Source of the DNA: Ignavibacteria bacterium
Lineage (GTDB): Bacteria > Bacteroidota > Ignavibacteria > Ignavibacteriales > Ignavibacteriaceae
NCBI GenBank assembly: GCA_030693705.1
Contig: JAUYAB010000109.1
Span: 1 to 44,355 of the forward strand
DNA: 44,355 bases
Direction of reading: 5' to 3'
Below the pieces are notes generated by a model that ran no database searches, was not told where the DNA came from, and saw nothing but the letters and a program-made list of their open reading frames with translations. Both the position numbers and the translations under genes were made by a program. This document shows positions 35,023 through 43,268 of the stretch, piece by piece; position 1 is the stretch's first letter, and every line of letters starts with the position of its first letter.

Positions 35023-36750
35023 TTAATTATCTAATATTTTCTTGCGGTCTAAATAGTGAGTGTGAAGAATTTTGTGAGCCGTTGGCGAATTTGGTTCAAC
35101 CAAAAACTCTTTATACAAAACTTTTACCGACTCATTTTCATGCGAATTTCGTTTTTTCATATTTGCATCAATGTGATAAAGAGCCCGCATTCTCTTCATG
35201 ATCTTTTCCGGTTTTTGATGGATCGGCTGCCCGCCGCCGTTTATGCATCCTCCGGGACAAGTCATCACTTCGATAAAATGATATTTTGAACTACCCTTTT
35301 CAATTTCATCAAGTACTTTTTTTGCGTTCCCGATTCCGTTTACCACTGCGATGTTAAGCTCGGTCTCTCCGGCTTTTACCGTAGCTTCTTTTAATCCATT
35401 GGATCCGCGTACGGCTTCAAAATCTAACGATTCCAAATTTGAACCGGTTAGTTTATAATATGCTGTTCTTAGAGCAGCTTCCATCACTCCACCGCTTGTA
35501 CCAAAGATAGCAGCCGCACCGGTGGATTCTCCAAGCGGGTTATCAAATTTATCTTCAGGCAGATCGCCAAACTCTATTCCGGCGATCTTAAAAAAGCGGA
35601 CAAGTTCGCGAGTTGTTAGTACTGCATCAACATCATGGAGATTTTCTTCTGCGAGTTCAGCTCTGTTTGATTCAAACTTTTTTACAGTGCAGGGCATTAT
35701 TGAAACAACAAAAATATCCTTTGGATTTAATCCCATCTTTTTTGCGTAATAGGTTTTTAAAACTGCTCCTTCCATCTCATGTGGTGATTTACATGAAGAG
35801 ACATGCTCAAGAAGTTGCGGACGGTTTTGTTCAATATACTTTACCCATCCCGGGCAGCAGCTTGTAAACATTGGAAGTTTTCCGTTGTTGCTCACGCGGT
35901 CGATTAATTCGGTTGCCTCTTCAATTATTGTTAGATCGGCGGCAAAGTTTGTGTCGAATACTTTTTTAAACCCTAAGCGACGAAGTCCCATAACAATTTG
36001 CCCTGTAACATCGGTACCAAGTGGGAGATTGTACTCTTCCCCTAATGTTGCTCTAACTGCCGGGGCAACCTGAACGACAGTAAATTTATTTTTATCATTT
36101 AGTGCGCTGACAACTTCTTTTAGCGAACTCTTTTCCCTAAGCGCAGCGGTTGGACAAACAAGAATACATTGCCCGCACAGAATACAATCACTTACATTTA
36201 ATCCTTTATTAAACGGTGTTGTAACTGTGCTGTAAAATCCTCTTTTCGTAAAATCGATTGCACCGATCTTTTGCACTTCATGGCAAATGCGAACACATCT
36301 TCCGCAAAGAACACATTTTGCCGGGTCTCTCTCCATAGATGAACTTGAAATATCTATCGCATGATCTTTTTTCTCTCCAACAAACCGGTGTTCTCTAACG
36401 CTGTAAGTTTCGGAAAGATTTTGAAGTTCACAATTTTTATTTCGAACGCAAACAAGGCAGTCTTGCGGATGATTTTCTATCAAAAGCTCAACAATAGTTT
36501 TTCGAGCTCTTCGAACTCTTGCTGAATTGGTTTCTACAACCATGCCATCGCTTACCGGGAATGCACATGAGGGGGTCAATCCTCGATAACCTTCAACTTC
36601 CACACTACAAATTCTGCATGCACCGGAAGGTAACAAATCTTTAAGATGACAAAGTGTGGGAATGTTTATTCCAACTGATTTTGCCGCTTCCAGAATGGTC
36701 ATTCCTTTTTCGGCATTTACTTTTATGTTATTTATTGTTAACTGAACCAT
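35023..36750 (-). CDS. hydA: [FeFe]-hydrogenase catalytic subunit of a trimeric NAD-linked enzyme
   Basis: This 575-residue catalytic subunit oxidises or evolves H2. N-terminal [2Fe-2S] domain (Cys34, 45, 48, 62), His-Cys3 [4Fe-4S] site (His94, Cys98, 101, 107) and two [4Fe-4S] sites (Cys146/149/152/156; Cys189/192/195/199) feed the H-cluster domain. The H-cluster loops are canonical: TSCCPGW (Cys298 proton relay, Cys299 ligand), MPCTVKKFE (Cys354) and MTCPGGCINGGG (Cys498, Cys502). The small-subunit-like C-terminal helix region follows. Together with hydB and hydC (group A3 type) it is expected to couple H2 with NAD(H) and ferredoxin, possibly by electron bifurcation. It starts 19 bases after hydB. 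Maturases HydE, HydF and HydG are not in the window. Confidence 0.94.
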   Translation of the reverse strand: MVQLTINNIKVNAEKGMTILEAAKSVGINIPTLCHLKDLLPSGACRICSVEVEGYRGLTPSCAFPVSDGMVVETNSARVRRARKTIVELLIENHPQDCLVCVRNKNCELQNLSETYSVREHRFVGEKKDHAIDISSSSMERDPAKCVLCGRCVRICHEVQKIGAIDFTKRGFYSTVTTPFNKGLNVSDCILCGQCILVCPTAALREKSSLKEVVSALNDKNKFTVVQVAPAVRATLGEEYNLPLGTDVTGQIVMGLRRLGFKKVFDTNFAADLTIIEEATELIDRVSNNGKLPMFTSCCPGWVKYIEQNRPQLLEHVSSCKSPHEMEGAVLKTYYAKKMGLNPKDIFVVSIMPCTVKKFESNRAELAEENLHDVDAVLTTRELVRFFKIAGIEFGDLPEDKFDNPLGESTGAAAIFGTSGGVMEAALRTAYYKLTGSNLESLDFEAVRGSNGLKEATVKAGETELNIAVVNGIGNAKKVLDEIEKGSSKYHFIEVMTCPGGCINGGGQPIHQKPEKIMKRMRALYHIDANMKKRNSHENESVKVLYKEFLVEPNSPTAHKILHTHYLDRKKILDN

Positions 36751-36769
36751 TTGTTACTCCATCAATTTC

Positions 36770-38755
36770 TTAGTTTACCATTATTGCGTCAAATCGGCAT
36801 GCATCTATGCACATACCGCAGCGGATGCATTTTTCATCAAGGATATAATGCGCATGACCTTTTTCACCAACTATAGCTTCAACGCCGCACTTTCTAAGAC
36901 AAACTCCGCAGCCTTCGCAGAGAGTGTTATCAATACTGTAGGTCAATAAATCTTTACATACTCCGGCGCTGCATTTTCTGTCGTAAAGATGTTCTTCATA
37001 TTCTCCACGGAAATATTGTAGACCGGAAAGAACCGGATTTGGCGCCGACTGTCCAAGTCCGCAAAGTGATGTATCTTTAATTACAGACGATAGCCGCTTA
37101 AGATGAATGATTCCCTTAAATCTCTGCAGTTGATCTATTTTATTGGTGGTACTCTTGTAGCTCTTTGGAATTCTCTCTATAATTTCGAGCATCCGTTTTG
37201 TTCCTTCACGGCAGGGAACACATTTTCCGCAAGATTCACTTTGAATAAAAGTTAAAAAGTAACGCGCTACATCAACCATGCAAGTATCTTCGTCCATAAC
37301 AACAAAGCCGCCTGAACCCATCATTGCGCCGACATCTTTTAGCGAATCATAATCGACCTGTGTATCCATTACCTTTTCCGGCAAACATCCACCTGAAGGT
37401 CCGCCGATTTGTACAGCTTTAAACTTTTTATTATCCGGTATTCCGCCGGCAATTTTAAAAACGACTTCACTCAGTTTTGTTCCCATCGGAACTTCCACTA
37501 AACCTGAGTTTACAATTTTACCGGAGAGCGCAAAAACTTTTGTTCCTTTACTTTTTTCTGTACCGATTGAAGAAAACCATTGTGAGCCTTTTCTAATTAT
37601 TGCTGCAACGTTCGAGAATGTTTCAACATTGTTGATAACCGTCGGTTTGCCAAACAATCCTGCATCCGTAGGAAACGGCGGGCGAGGACGGGGCATTCCT
37701 CTCTTCCCTTCTATTGATCCGATGAGCGCCGTTTCTTCACCACAAACAAAAGCGCCGGCTCCTTTTTTTATCTTCAGATCAAAACTGAAATTACTGTTGA
37801 GGATATTGTCCCCAAGAAGTCCATACTTTCGGCAAAGTTCAATTGTATTTTGGAGTCTCTCGATCGCAAGCGGATATTCTGCACGACAATAGATATATCC
37901 TAAAGTTGCACCGATTGCATATCCACCTATCATCATTCCTTCAACAACACGAAAAGGATCGCTTTCAAGAACCGAACGATCCATAAAAGCTCCGGGATCG
38001 CCTTCATCTGCGTTGCATATAAGATACTTATGATCTGCTTTCTGTTTATTTGCAAGCTCCCATTTTTTCCCGGTCGGGAATCCGGCGCCTCCTCTTCCTC
38101 TCAATCCGCTCGCAGAAATCTCTTTAACTACTTCAAGCGAATCCATTAACGATAGTATCTTATCGAAAGCTCTAAATCCTCCATGAGCTATGTAAGTATC
38201 AATAGATGTCGGATTAATAATTCCGCAATGTTCCAACACAATTTTCATCTGATGTTTGAAGAATGGATCATCCTTCAATAATGGCACGCCTAACTGGTTT
38301 TTCTCATGCGCACCAAGTACCTTTTCTGTGAATATTCCTTTTTCAACGATTGTTTTTTGAATAAACTTAGGAACTGATTTTGGGGTGATCTCGCAATAGG
38401 AAATTCGTGTTCCTCCCGGAAGTTTTATATCGACGATAACTTCTTTTGCACAATAACCGATACATCCGGTCGCTTCAATTTTAGCTGTAAGATTCAGTTT
38501 TGCCAATTCACTTCTTATTGCTTCTTCAACTTTTAAAGCTCCGGCGGCAAGTCCGCAAGTTCCCATCCCAATAAATATTAGAGGAATCTCGTGTTCGCTG
38601 TATCTTAACTGATTTCCAAGCTTCGTATATTTTTCTTTGCACTTCTCATTTTGATGGCAGAGCGGGCCGCCTGAACAACATTTAATAAACTGATCACATG
38701 GAGTTTTGGCGGTATGCCAGCATTCTTCGCAACAATGATCTAAATATGAATTCAT
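36770..38755 (-). CDS. hydB: NAD-linked [FeFe]-hydrogenase, NuoF-like flavin subunit
   Basis: This 661-residue diaphorase subunit binds FMN and NAD(H). The first 39 residues hold eight Cys (8, 9, 12, 20, 26, 27, 33, 39). A thioredoxin-like ferredoxin segment follows (Cys67, Cys98, Cys102). The NuoF core shows GLRGRGGAGFPTGKKWE (FMN), NADEGDPGAFMDR (NADH) and the [4Fe-4S] ligands SCGKCVPC. The C-terminus has two [4Fe-4S] sites (CEGCGVCLRKC, CIRCGMCIDAC). This layout matches HydB of trimeric bifurcating hydrogenases. It overlaps hydC by four bases (ATGA). Confidence 0.92.
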   Translation of the reverse strand: MNSYLDHCCEECWHTAKTPCDQFIKCCSGGPLCHQNEKCKEKYTKLGNQLRYSEHEIPLIFIGMGTCGLAAGALKVEEAIRSELAKLNLTAKIEATGCIGYCAKEVIVDIKLPGGTRISYCEITPKSVPKFIQKTIVEKGIFTEKVLGAHEKNQLGVPLLKDDPFFKHQMKIVLEHCGIINPTSIDTYIAHGGFRAFDKILSLMDSLEVVKEISASGLRGRGGAGFPTGKKWELANKQKADHKYLICNADEGDPGAFMDRSVLESDPFRVVEGMMIGGYAIGATLGYIYCRAEYPLAIERLQNTIELCRKYGLLGDNILNSNFSFDLKIKKGAGAFVCGEETALIGSIEGKRGMPRPRPPFPTDAGLFGKPTVINNVETFSNVAAIIRKGSQWFSSIGTEKSKGTKVFALSGKIVNSGLVEVPMGTKLSEVVFKIAGGIPDNKKFKAVQIGGPSGGCLPEKVMDTQVDYDSLKDVGAMMGSGGFVVMDEDTCMVDVARYFLTFIQSESCGKCVPCREGTKRMLEIIERIPKSYKSTTNKIDQLQRFKGIIHLKRLSSVIKDTSLCGLGQSAPNPVLSGLQYFRGEYEEHLYDRKCSAGVCKDLLTYSIDNTLCEGCGVCLRKCGVEAIVGEKGHAHYILDEKCIRCGMCIDACRFDAIMVN

Positions 38756-39246
38756 TTCAAACTTCCCTCCTTTGCAGGAACAGTCTCTTGCTTTACGCTT
38801 TTCCTGGTAAAATTCTTAATAATTTTTGGTATATCCTTAGCTGCAATTCTACCGTAGTAATCTTCATTTATCGTTATAACCGGCGCTATGCTGCAAGCAC
38901 CGATACAGTTTACTATTTCGAGCGTAAATTTTTTGTCTCTGGTAGTTTCACCCGCTTTTATATTAAGTTCATGTTCTATGGCGAAAAGGATGTTAGCCGA
39001 ACTTTTAACATGGCATGCTGTTCCACGGCAAACTTTTATCACATTTTCACCAAGTGGTTTCAATCTGAATTGGTTATAGAATGTAGCAACTCCGTAAACA
39101 CGGCTAAGGGGGATGTCGACAAATTCGGATATATCTTTAAGGGCAGTTTCCGGTAAATAATTATAAATACCCTGAATGTCTTGTAAAAGTGGTATTAGCG
39201 CGCTTCTATCCTTCGCTTCGTAATTGTCAAATATATATGTATGCAC
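38752..39246 (-). CDS. hydC: NAD-linked [FeFe]-hydrogenase, NuoE-like [2Fe-2S] subunit
   Basis: This 164-residue thioredoxin-like ferredoxin carries four [2Fe-2S] ligands, Cys73, Cys78, Cys114 and Cys118 (CRGTAC, CIGAC), with the typical N-terminal helices (IQGIYNYLPETALKDIS, SRVYGVATFY). It relays electrons between the HydB flavin and HydA. The start is GTG at 39246 with GAGG five bases upstream; it is the first gene of the hyd operon, after a 409-base gap. Confidence 0.9.
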   Translation of the reverse strand: MHTYIFDNYEAKDRSALIPLLQDIQGIYNYLPETALKDISEFVDIPLSRVYGVATFYNQFRLKPLGENVIKVCRGTACHVKSSANILFAIEHELNIKAGETTRDKKFTLEIVNCIGACSIAPVITINEDYYGRIAAKDIPKIIKNFTRKSVKQETVPAKEGSLK

Positions 39247-39340
39247 TTTTTGCCTCGCAATAATTGAATTGTGTTAGGCTTCATATTAAGTGCCAGATTT
39301 TGCGGGAAAGAAATTGTGTTAAAGTTAATTTTTAGTGTGA

Positions 39341-39354
39341 TTGATGTACATTAA
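39341..39354. promoter_or_regulatory. FNR/CRP-like near-palindrome upstream of hydC
   Basis: TTGATGTACATTAA differs from the FNR consensus TTGAT-N4-ATCAA at one base and is almost a perfect palindrome. It ends about 95 bases before the hydC start. An FNR/CRP-family regulator would suit a hydrogenase operon, but a single site of this size can occur by chance. Confidence 0.35.
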
Positions 39355-39569
39355 AAGGATAGGTTCTTTATTTTGAAAAGATTTTTGCCAAAAAGGATAG
39401 TTGATGAATGAAGGTAAATTATTCGCAGTCACTGAACAATAAAAACCAGAATCAGAAACATTTTTGACCCTCTTAAAAGATGAAATCTTCTTTGATCGGT
39501 AGGATAGATTAAATTGATAGAATCTTTTAAGATTATTTTTTTTCGTGAAACGGGATACTCCCCCTATTT

Positions 39570-39623
39570 GGGAATAAAAACATTGTGGTTCCAAAGACAA
39601 ATATTTTTGAACCTGGAACCACA
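39570..39623 (-). terminator. Intrinsic terminator after cydAB
   Basis: A perfect 10-bp stem (TGTGGTTCCA at 39584-39593, TGGAACCACA at 39614-39623) encloses a 20-base loop. On the minus strand it is followed by ATGTTTTTATT. It lies 33 bases past the cydB stop and separates the cyd and hyd transcription units. Confidence 0.65.
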
Positions 39624-39655
39624 GATTTAGAAGTTTCTACCTATTCATTAAAAAC

Positions 39656-40687
39656 CTAATAACTATCCTTTGTAATGATGACTTTTCCTCTAAAAATACG
39701 ATAAATAAAAATCGTGTAAACTAAAACGATCGGTACACCTATCAAAGCGATGATCAACATCGTTTCAAGTGTTCTTTGTGTTGATGACGCATTGTAAATA
39801 GTCAAACTATAATTTGCTAAATCGATGCTCGATGGAACAAGTCTTGGGAATAGACTTACGGCGAATAATCCAACGATTGATGCAATGTTAATTGCCGAAG
39901 CAAGAAAAGTATAGCCAAATCTTTTCGCTTTTAATCCGACCGGGATATAAACTATCGAAAGGAGTAGTAAGATGAACAACATCCAAAACAAGGGATTTTT
40001 TAACATTCCATGAAATAAATGGGGAGCGACAAAAAATGTTGCCAATGTTGAAACCAGATAAAGCACAACAAATCCCATCCATGCTTTGTTTGCCCAATCA
40101 ATCATTTTTTGTTGATGGTCGCCTTCCGTTTTCATCGTTAAATAAATTGCTCCGTGCATTGTAAACATCACTAAACCTAAAATACCGATGAGCAAAGAAT
40201 AAGGGTTCAGTATGCCAAGAAATGTAATGTTAGATACTATTTTGCCATTGATAATTTCAATTGGCAAACCGCGCATTATGTTGCCGATAGCAACGCCATA
40301 CAGCAAAGCGGGACCAAAACTTCCAATAGCAAAAGCTAAATCCCATCTTCTTTTTGCCTCCGGTGATTCTGAAAATTTTCTGAACTCAAATGAAACCGCG
40401 CGGAAAATCAAAAAATAAAGAAGAAGCATAAATGCTATATAAAATCCGCTGAATACCGTTGCATAAACAATTGGGAATGCAGCAAATAAAGCTCCGCCAC
40501 CGGTTAAAAGCCATACTTCGTTTCCGTCCCAAACCGGTCCAATCGAATTGATATTCACTTTCCGTTCATTTTCATCTTTGGTGAAAAGTTGAATAACTCC
40601 AACTCCAAGATCGAATCCATCAAGTACCGCATAACCAATAATCAAGACCCCGACTAATACAAACCAGATTATATTTAAGTCAATCAT
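39656..40687 (-). CDS. cydB: Cytochrome bd quinol oxidase subunit II
   Basis: This 343-residue membrane protein has about nine hydrophobic segments. The start LNIIWFVLVGVLIIGYAVLDGFDLGVG is the family hallmark, followed by GPVWDGNEVWLLTGGGALFAAFP and GGLPIEI-like loops (MRGLPIEIINGK). It pairs with CydA to form the high-affinity oxidase that reduces O2 with quinol electrons. It overlaps the cydA stop by four bases (ATGA) and is followed by an intrinsic terminator. Confidence 0.95.
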   Translation of the reverse strand: MIDLNIIWFVLVGVLIIGYAVLDGFDLGVGVIQLFTKDENERKVNINSIGPVWDGNEVWLLTGGGALFAAFPIVYATVFSGFYIAFMLLLYFLIFRAVSFEFRKFSESPEAKRRWDLAFAIGSFGPALLYGVAIGNIMRGLPIEIINGKIVSNITFLGILNPYSLLIGILGLVMFTMHGAIYLTMKTEGDHQQKMIDWANKAWMGFVVLYLVSTLATFFVAPHLFHGMLKNPLFWMLFILLLLSIVYIPVGLKAKRFGYTFLASAINIASIVGLFAVSLFPRLVPSSIDLANYSLTIYNASSTQRTLETMLIIALIGVPIVLVYTIFIYRIFRGKVIITKDSY

Positions 40688-42015
40688 TGCAATGTCTCCT
40701 TCGCTATTGGTTCCGGACCATGTTTAATTTTCTTAAAAAGTAAGACCATAAAAACTGAACCCAACAAAATATAAATTAGGGCAAAGAGAATGATGGAGAA
40801 TAGTAATTCGCCTGTGCCGACAGTAAAAGAGACTGCGTCCTTGGTTTTCATTAAATGATAAACAATCCAGGGTTGACGACCGACTTCTGCAGAAATCCAA
40901 CCAAGTTGAATAGCTGCTAATGGCAGAGGGATAGACCACATCAATACCTTTAATATTTTTTTATTCTCAAATAATTTTTTCTTATACAAGAGAAAAGCAG
41001 CAAGCGCCATAATCGAAATGAAATACATTCCAAGCGCCACCATATTGTGGTAAGAAACAAATGTTAAAAATAAGGGTGGAATATTTTCCCGCGGGAATTC
41101 GTTGATCCCTCTTATTTTTGCGTTGAAATCTCCAAATGCCAACCAGCTAAGTAAGCCGGGAATTTCTATAGGAATTTTTAATGTTGGCGGATCATCGGTC
41201 GGGAAGGCAAAAATTGCAATCGGCGCTCCCTTTTGAGTTGTGTAAAGTCCTTGTGTTGCAGCGAATTTTTCCGGTTGAGTTGCGGCAACTTGTTTTGCAT
41301 GTTCATGACCAAATGGGAAAACTTCCAGCACAGACACGATCAAACCAAAAATAATTGCAAAGCGAAGTGAAGTTTTCGCAACTTCAACATGTTGTTTTTT
41401 TAATAAATAATATGCCGATACACCGGCAACAAAGAATGCGGCGGAAATAAGTGCGGCGTCAATGGTGTGATAAAACCTCGGCATAGTAGAAGGATTAAAA
41501 ACAGAAGCCCAAAAATCAGTTAATTCGGCGCGGCCATTTCGAACAACATATCCGGCTGGAGTTTGCTGCCATGAATTTGCAACCAAAATCCAGAACCCGG
41601 AAATAGTTGAACCAACCGCAACCATAAATATTGAAAACCAGTGTGTTCCTTTAGAAACTTTTTCTCTTCCAAAAATATAAAGTCCGAGAAAAGTTGATTC
41701 AAGGAAAAAAGCGAAAACACCTTCGGCTGCAAGAGGCGCGCCAAAAATATCACCTACAAATTTGGAATACTCTGCCCAGTTTGTACCGAATTGAAATTCC
41801 ATAACAATTCCGGTTGCTACACCGATCGCAAAAATTAGACCTAAAATTTTCCCGTAGAATTTTCCGATCGTGGCATAAACCTCATCTTTCTTTTTCCATC
41901 CGATCGCCTCGAATATTACAAGCATCCATGCTAGACCGATTGTAAGTGGAGGAAAAATAAAGTGAAATCCGATTGTCATCGCAAATTGAATTCGGGCTAA
42001 AAGAACTTGATCCAT
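40684..42015 (-). CDS. cydA: Cytochrome bd quinol oxidase subunit I
   Basis: This 443-residue membrane protein binds hemes b558, b595 and d. His18 (GFHFIFPPL) and His183 (RFYHTIDA) match the heme-ligand histidines, and the acidic stretch AAEGVFAFFLESTF carries the conserved Glu. The quinol loop is short and includes QPEKFAATQG. The conserved GRQPW follows. At the expected Met-ligand region the sequence reads SYHNMVALGM, with His where many family members have Arg (FR-MV pattern). GGAGG lies before the ATG at 42015. It follows an Rrf2 regulator in the same operon. Confidence 0.95.
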   Translation of the reverse strand: MDQVLLARIQFAMTIGFHFIFPPLTIGLAWMLVIFEAIGWKKKDEVYATIGKFYGKILGLIFAIGVATGIVMEFQFGTNWAEYSKFVGDIFGAPLAAEGVFAFFLESTFLGLYIFGREKVSKGTHWFSIFMVAVGSTISGFWILVANSWQQTPAGYVVRNGRAELTDFWASVFNPSTMPRFYHTIDAALISAAFFVAGVSAYYLLKKQHVEVAKTSLRFAIIFGLIVSVLEVFPFGHEHAKQVAATQPEKFAATQGLYTTQKGAPIAIFAFPTDDPPTLKIPIEIPGLLSWLAFGDFNAKIRGINEFPRENIPPLFLTFVSYHNMVALGMYFISIMALAAFLLYKKKLFENKKILKVLMWSIPLPLAAIQLGWISAEVGRQPWIVYHLMKTKDAVSFTVGTGELLFSIILFALIYILLGSVFMVLLFKKIKHGPEPIAKETLQ

Positions 42016-42046
42016 ATGGACCTCCGAATAATTAGTTAATTGTTAG

Positions 42047-42475
42047 TTATTTAAGTGAATTACGTCTTTGAAAAGATTCCATAGCTATTTGTTTTATTGA
42101 TTTGCTTGATAACTTTTTTTTCATATCAATAAGTAATTCGCACCAAATAGTATGTACTGAACACCAGCGTACATCCGTACAAAACTCTTTATCAATTAAA
42201 CATTTATTGAGAGCGATTGGTCCTTCAACGGCTTGAATAATTTCTAAAGGTGTTATACTATCCGAATTTTTTGCAAGGAAAACTCCTCCTTTTTTTCCCT
42301 TTTTAGTTTTAATTAATCCTGCACTAGAAAGCAATGGAACAATTTTTCTAAGAAACATTTCGGGAATTTCTTGAGTCTCTGATATTTCAAAAATCGTAGC
42401 TGTCCCTCGTGATTCATTTTCTGCTAAATGAATCATTGTTCTAATCGCGTATTCTCCTGCTAAGGTAAGCTGCAT
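42047..42475 (-). CDS. Rrf2 family transcriptional regulator with Fe-S cysteines
   Basis: This 142-residue winged-helix regulator starts MQLTLAGEYAIRTMIHLAE, the family hallmark. The ATG at 42475 is preferred to the upstream ATG at 42526, which adds 17 non-homologous residues across the promoter. The recognition helix region reads IPEMFLRKIVPLLSSAGLIKT with a KKGKKGGVFLAK wing. Cys92, Cys99 and Cys105 match the Fe-S ligands of IscR/NsrR in position, with an extra Cys112. It lies 31 bases before cydA, so it probably senses NO, redox state or Fe-S status and controls the oxidase and itself. Confidence 0.9.
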   Translation of the reverse strand: MQLTLAGEYAIRTMIHLAENESRGTATIFEISETQEIPEMFLRKIVPLLSSAGLIKTKKGKKGGVFLAKNSDSITPLEIIQAVEGPIALNKCLIDKEFCTDVRWCSVHTIWCELLIDMKKKLSSKSIKQIAMESFQRRNSLK

Positions 42476-42497
42476 AATTTTTTCTCTTTTCTTTCTA

Positions 42498-42520
42498 AAG
42501 ATGACAAATTTTATCATATT
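42498..42520. promoter_or_regulatory. Candidate Rrf2/NsrR-type operator
   Basis: Two 11-base arms around a single central T: left AAGATGACAAA, right TTTATCATATT, matching each other's reverse complement at 9 of 11 positions. The 11-1-11 layout and the AAGATG edge resemble known NsrR sites. It lies 23 bases before the Rrf2 start and overlaps the proposed -10, as expected for an autorepressor. Confidence 0.45.
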
Positions 42521-42547
42521 AAACAAATAATATATTCACTCCATCAA
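42518..42547 (-). promoter_or_regulatory. Candidate promoter of the rrf2-cydAB operon
   Basis: On the minus strand TTGATG (42547-42542) is followed after 18 bases by TTTAAT (42523-42518), 4/6 and 5/6 matches to sigma70 boxes. The -10 overlaps the candidate operator by three bases. Confidence 0.35.
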
Positions 42548-42646
42548 TCAATATTTTTTAAGAAGATTTATTAATGAGTGAAATGTAAATGGTACACGTA
42601 GGATTCTTGAATTGTTTTTAACCCCATACACATCTTTTCGACAAAA

Positions 42647-43261
42647 TTATTTCATTAAAAGTACTAAATGACTGGTTGATGGTTGATTTATAATTTCAGT
42701 AATTATCTTAAAACCTGCTTTGTTTGCTAAGTAATAAATGCCGCCATTTGCAGTATAATTCTTATAATTTCTATAATGTTCCGAACCGGCAACAAACTCA
42801 ACAATCTCATTTAAGCCACTCCAAAAACCTTTTGGTTTAGGGACAAGATAATCGCCAAGAATAATTTTATCTGCAACTTGTGCAATTTCCTTTAAAAGGT
42901 TCACTCTTTTTTCTTCATCTACTTCATGAATAACGTACGTCATCACCGCGTAATCAAAGTGTTCTTTCCCGCCGGAGGTAATCTCACTTATATTTTTATG
43001 TTGAAATGAAATTTTATCATTTGGATGTTCAGAAAGAATTGAGTTCGCTCTTTCTATATTTCGCATTGATAGATCAATCCCCATAACCGATTTACACTTA
43101 TCCGAAACGGAAAAAGAAAAACGACCCGTCCCGCAGCCAACATCAATTATGCTGGAGTTTGGTTCAATAAGATTTTTTATTTGTCCGAATAATGTATCCT
43201 GATTTGGCGCTATAAACTTATCGTAAAACCAACCATCATACCAGTGATCTTTGTTTTCCAT
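42647..43261 (-). CDS. Class I SAM-dependent methyltransferase
   Basis: This 204-residue protein has the Rossmann methyltransferase motif I IIDVGCGTGRFSF (38-50), an acidic residue at the end of strand 2 (GIDLS) and motif III-like DYAVMTYVIHEVDEEKR. The substrate is unknown. It starts 7 bases after the putative metal exporter gene and is probably co-transcribed with it. It lacks the conserved cysteines of the arsenite methyltransferase ArsM, so the neighbouring exporter should not be taken as evidence of arsenic methylation. Confidence 0.85.
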   Translation of the reverse strand: MENKDHWYDGWFYDKFIAPNQDTLFGQIKNLIEPNSSIIDVGCGTGRFSFSVSDKCKSVMGIDLSMRNIERANSILSEHPNDKISFQHKNISEITSGGKEHFDYAVMTYVIHEVDEEKRVNLLKEIAQVADKIILGDYLVPKPKGFWSGLNEIVEFVAGSEHYRNYKNYTANGGIYYLANKAGFKIITEIINQPSTSHLVLLMK

Positions 43262-43268
43262 TATAACG

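Larger units (their letters stand above)
39247..39655. other. Intergenic region between cydB and hydC: terminator plus hyd control region
   Basis: About 409 bases without a convincing gene. A 91-codon minus-strand frame (39325-39600, TTG start) overlaps the cydB terminator and looks like chance. The cydB-proximal side holds a terminator hairpin; the hydC-proximal side should contain the hydrogenase promoter, including a near-palindromic FNR-like site at 39341-39354. Confidence 0.75.

Noticed and set aside
39281-39295. Sigma54-like promoter upstream of hydC (TGGCAC -24 box)
   Set aside because: The -24 element is perfect, but the -12 position reads ATGA and lacks the essential GC.
39325-39600. 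91-codon minus-strand frame between cydB and hydC
   Set aside because: TTG start without a ribosome-binding site, covers the cydAB terminator hairpin, and its composition resembles translated AT-rich intergenic DNA; no family resemblance.
42647-43261. Arsenite methyltransferase ArsM
   Set aside because: Conserved ArsM cysteines are missing; only general SAM-binding motifs are present.
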